Shown: positions 63,315 to 64,000 of the stretch, piece by piece
How the letters are laid out: every line of letters starts with the position of its first letter
Numbering within the stretch: position 1 is the first letter of the stretch
Source: DATIYF01 sp035517775
GTDB lineage: Bacteria; Acidobacteriota; Terriglobia; Terriglobales; Acidobacteriaceae
Direction of reading: 5' to 3'
Length of the DNA: 64,000 bases
Assembly: GCA_035517775.1 (NCBI GenBank)
Contig: DATIYF010000020.1
Location: 1-64,000 of the forward strand
Program-made: the position numbers and the translations under genes
The notes under the pieces: model-generated
What the model was told of the DNA's origin: nothing
The model's database searches: none
The model's input: the letters and a program-made list of their open reading frames with translations, nothing else

Positions 63315-63514
63315 GCGCACTTCAAGGACTTTCCGCACTCCAGGCACAGCTTCTTATGCTTAGAGGTAATAAGCCCGCACCAGGGACACACGACTAGATA
63401 ATTGGTGTCCCCGCCGTGCGTTCCCCTCCTGTTAAACAGGCTTCTGAGCAATTGCACGACCGAGGCAAAGTATTCTCGAGATCGAGCCACCCAACGATGA
63501 AGTCGGCGCCTCAA
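63311..63514 (-). CDS. Small zinc-ribbon protein
   Basis: 67 residues from TTG 63514 (GGGGGA upstream). The basic N-terminal half (RRRLHRWVARSREYFASVVQ) may be an amphipathic or membrane-associated helix. The C-terminal part VVCPWCGLITSKHKKLCLEC is a CPxCG...CxxC zinc ribbon. It converges with the 63111 gene by 4 bp. Confidence 0.55.
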   Translation of the reverse strand: MRRRLHRWVARSREYFASVVQLLRSLFNRRGTHGGDTNYLVVCPWCGLITSKHKKLCLECGKSLKCA

Positions 63515-63799
63515 GGATGTCCCCCTCGTGTCGTTCTTCAGAATGACAGGCTAGGGTCGGCAACTCTGTTCCGGATTGCTCACATTCCCCGCCTTCAATT
63601 TCAGCCAGTCCTCGTGGACAGAAATGTCATTTAGTTCCGCTACACGGCAGTGAGCAATGTTGCTCAGCTTCTGCTTCGCCTTATCGGAGATAATTAGCAG
63701 TGAGAAGAGCGTCTGCCTTCTCTTTCAGGTCTTCTGAACTAAGTCAGCCTATCTGAAGTTGTTCCCTCTTAGCTCGACAGCTATCACAAAGGAATCACT

Positions 63800-64000
63800 A
63801 TGAAGAAACTGCTCACGATGTTTTTGGCCAGTGGTCTATTTCTCCTCAGCGTCAACGCCTGGGGCGCGTCGGCACGCGAGGATGCGGTCGGCCGCCTTAA
63901 ACTTTCGACCGAAGTTCTGAACGCGCTGATGGCGACTCCCGACAACGGTATCCCCGAAGAAGTTCTCGACAGCGCCAAATGCATGATCGTAGTTCCCCAC
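63800..64000 (+). CDS. SYLF-domain protein (5' part, cut by window end)
   Basis: Open frame from ATG 63800 to the window end, about 67 residues. Signal peptide MKKLLTMFLASGLFLLSVNA, then REDAVGRLKLSTEVLNALMA and IPEEVLDSAKCMIVVP, the typical opening of secreted SYLF (Ysc84-like) lipid-binding proteins. AAAGGA lies 8 nt before the start. The 3' part is outside the window. Confidence 0.85.
   Translation, partial: MKKLLTMFLASGLFLLSVNAWGASAREDAVGRLKLSTEVLNALMATPDNGIPEEVLDSAKCMIVVPH

Overview
The window reads as chromosomal DNA of an Acidobacteriota member, probably a Terriglobia-like soil lineage. This is inferred from gene content, not from a marker gene. The evidence is an Oar-like TonB receptor with a carboxypeptidase-regulatory N-terminus, sets of ECF sigma, zinc-finger anti-sigma and CHAT/TPR genes, a winged-helix/TPR membrane regulator, a HAF-repeat protein and many small Cys-rich proteins. 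Coding density is high on the left. From about 44 kb rightwards genes are shorter, spacing is looser and there are pseudogene and tRNA-like remnants, as expected of an accessory region.

1-9.8 kb (+): a chemosensory operon encodes a soluble multi-HAMP methyl-accepting protein, CheW, CheR, CheD, CheB, a very large hybrid PAS histidine kinase with two receivers and an Hpt domain, and a stand-alone receiver. No CheA is in the window.

9.8-22.8 kb (-): twelve genes run in one direction. In transcription order they are a Clp-N/GAF/class III cyclase, a GAF protein, a cytoplasmic subtilase, an ABC exporter, two small paralogous Cys-motif proteins that share an ECF-type promoter motif, an ECF sigma factor with a coupled basic protein, and a second ECF sigma with anti-sigma, an unknown protein and a CHAT/TPR lipoprotein. 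A TPR/SLOG-like/cyclase protein diverges from the first gene at 22.98 kb. This block is the best candidate for an undescribed system: nucleotide signalling, regulated sigma factors, a protease and an exporter placed around two small candidate substrates. A 775-bp gap inside it holds a pair of 31-nt hairpin repeats.

25-35.3 kb: a TonB receptor, an AhpD-like protein and an aminotransferase form a tight operon. A three-FHA ABC transporter diverges from a Ser/Thr kinase.

35.5-44.8 kb (-): an OmpR-type response regulator, sensor kinase, TolC-like protein, membrane-fusion protein, RND pump and YncE-like beta-propeller form an efflux operon. A broken PepSY gene lies upstream.

45-49.3 kb: a HAF-repeat secreted protein, a small CPGC protein and a winged-helix/TPR regulator. 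49.3-50.0 kb (-): a closely packed array of degenerate tRNA-like units, most ending in an encoded CCA.

50.3-57.7 kb: a glycosyltransferase/GH130 pair, small stress-type proteins (RRM, ABM-like, membrane), a Crp/Fnr regulator, a receiver-like protein and a DUF3309-like mini membrane protein. 57.8-64 kb: a Gln/His-rich secreted protein, an OmpA-family coiled-coil protein, small membrane and zinc-finger-like proteins, and the start of a SYLF-domain gene cut by the window end.
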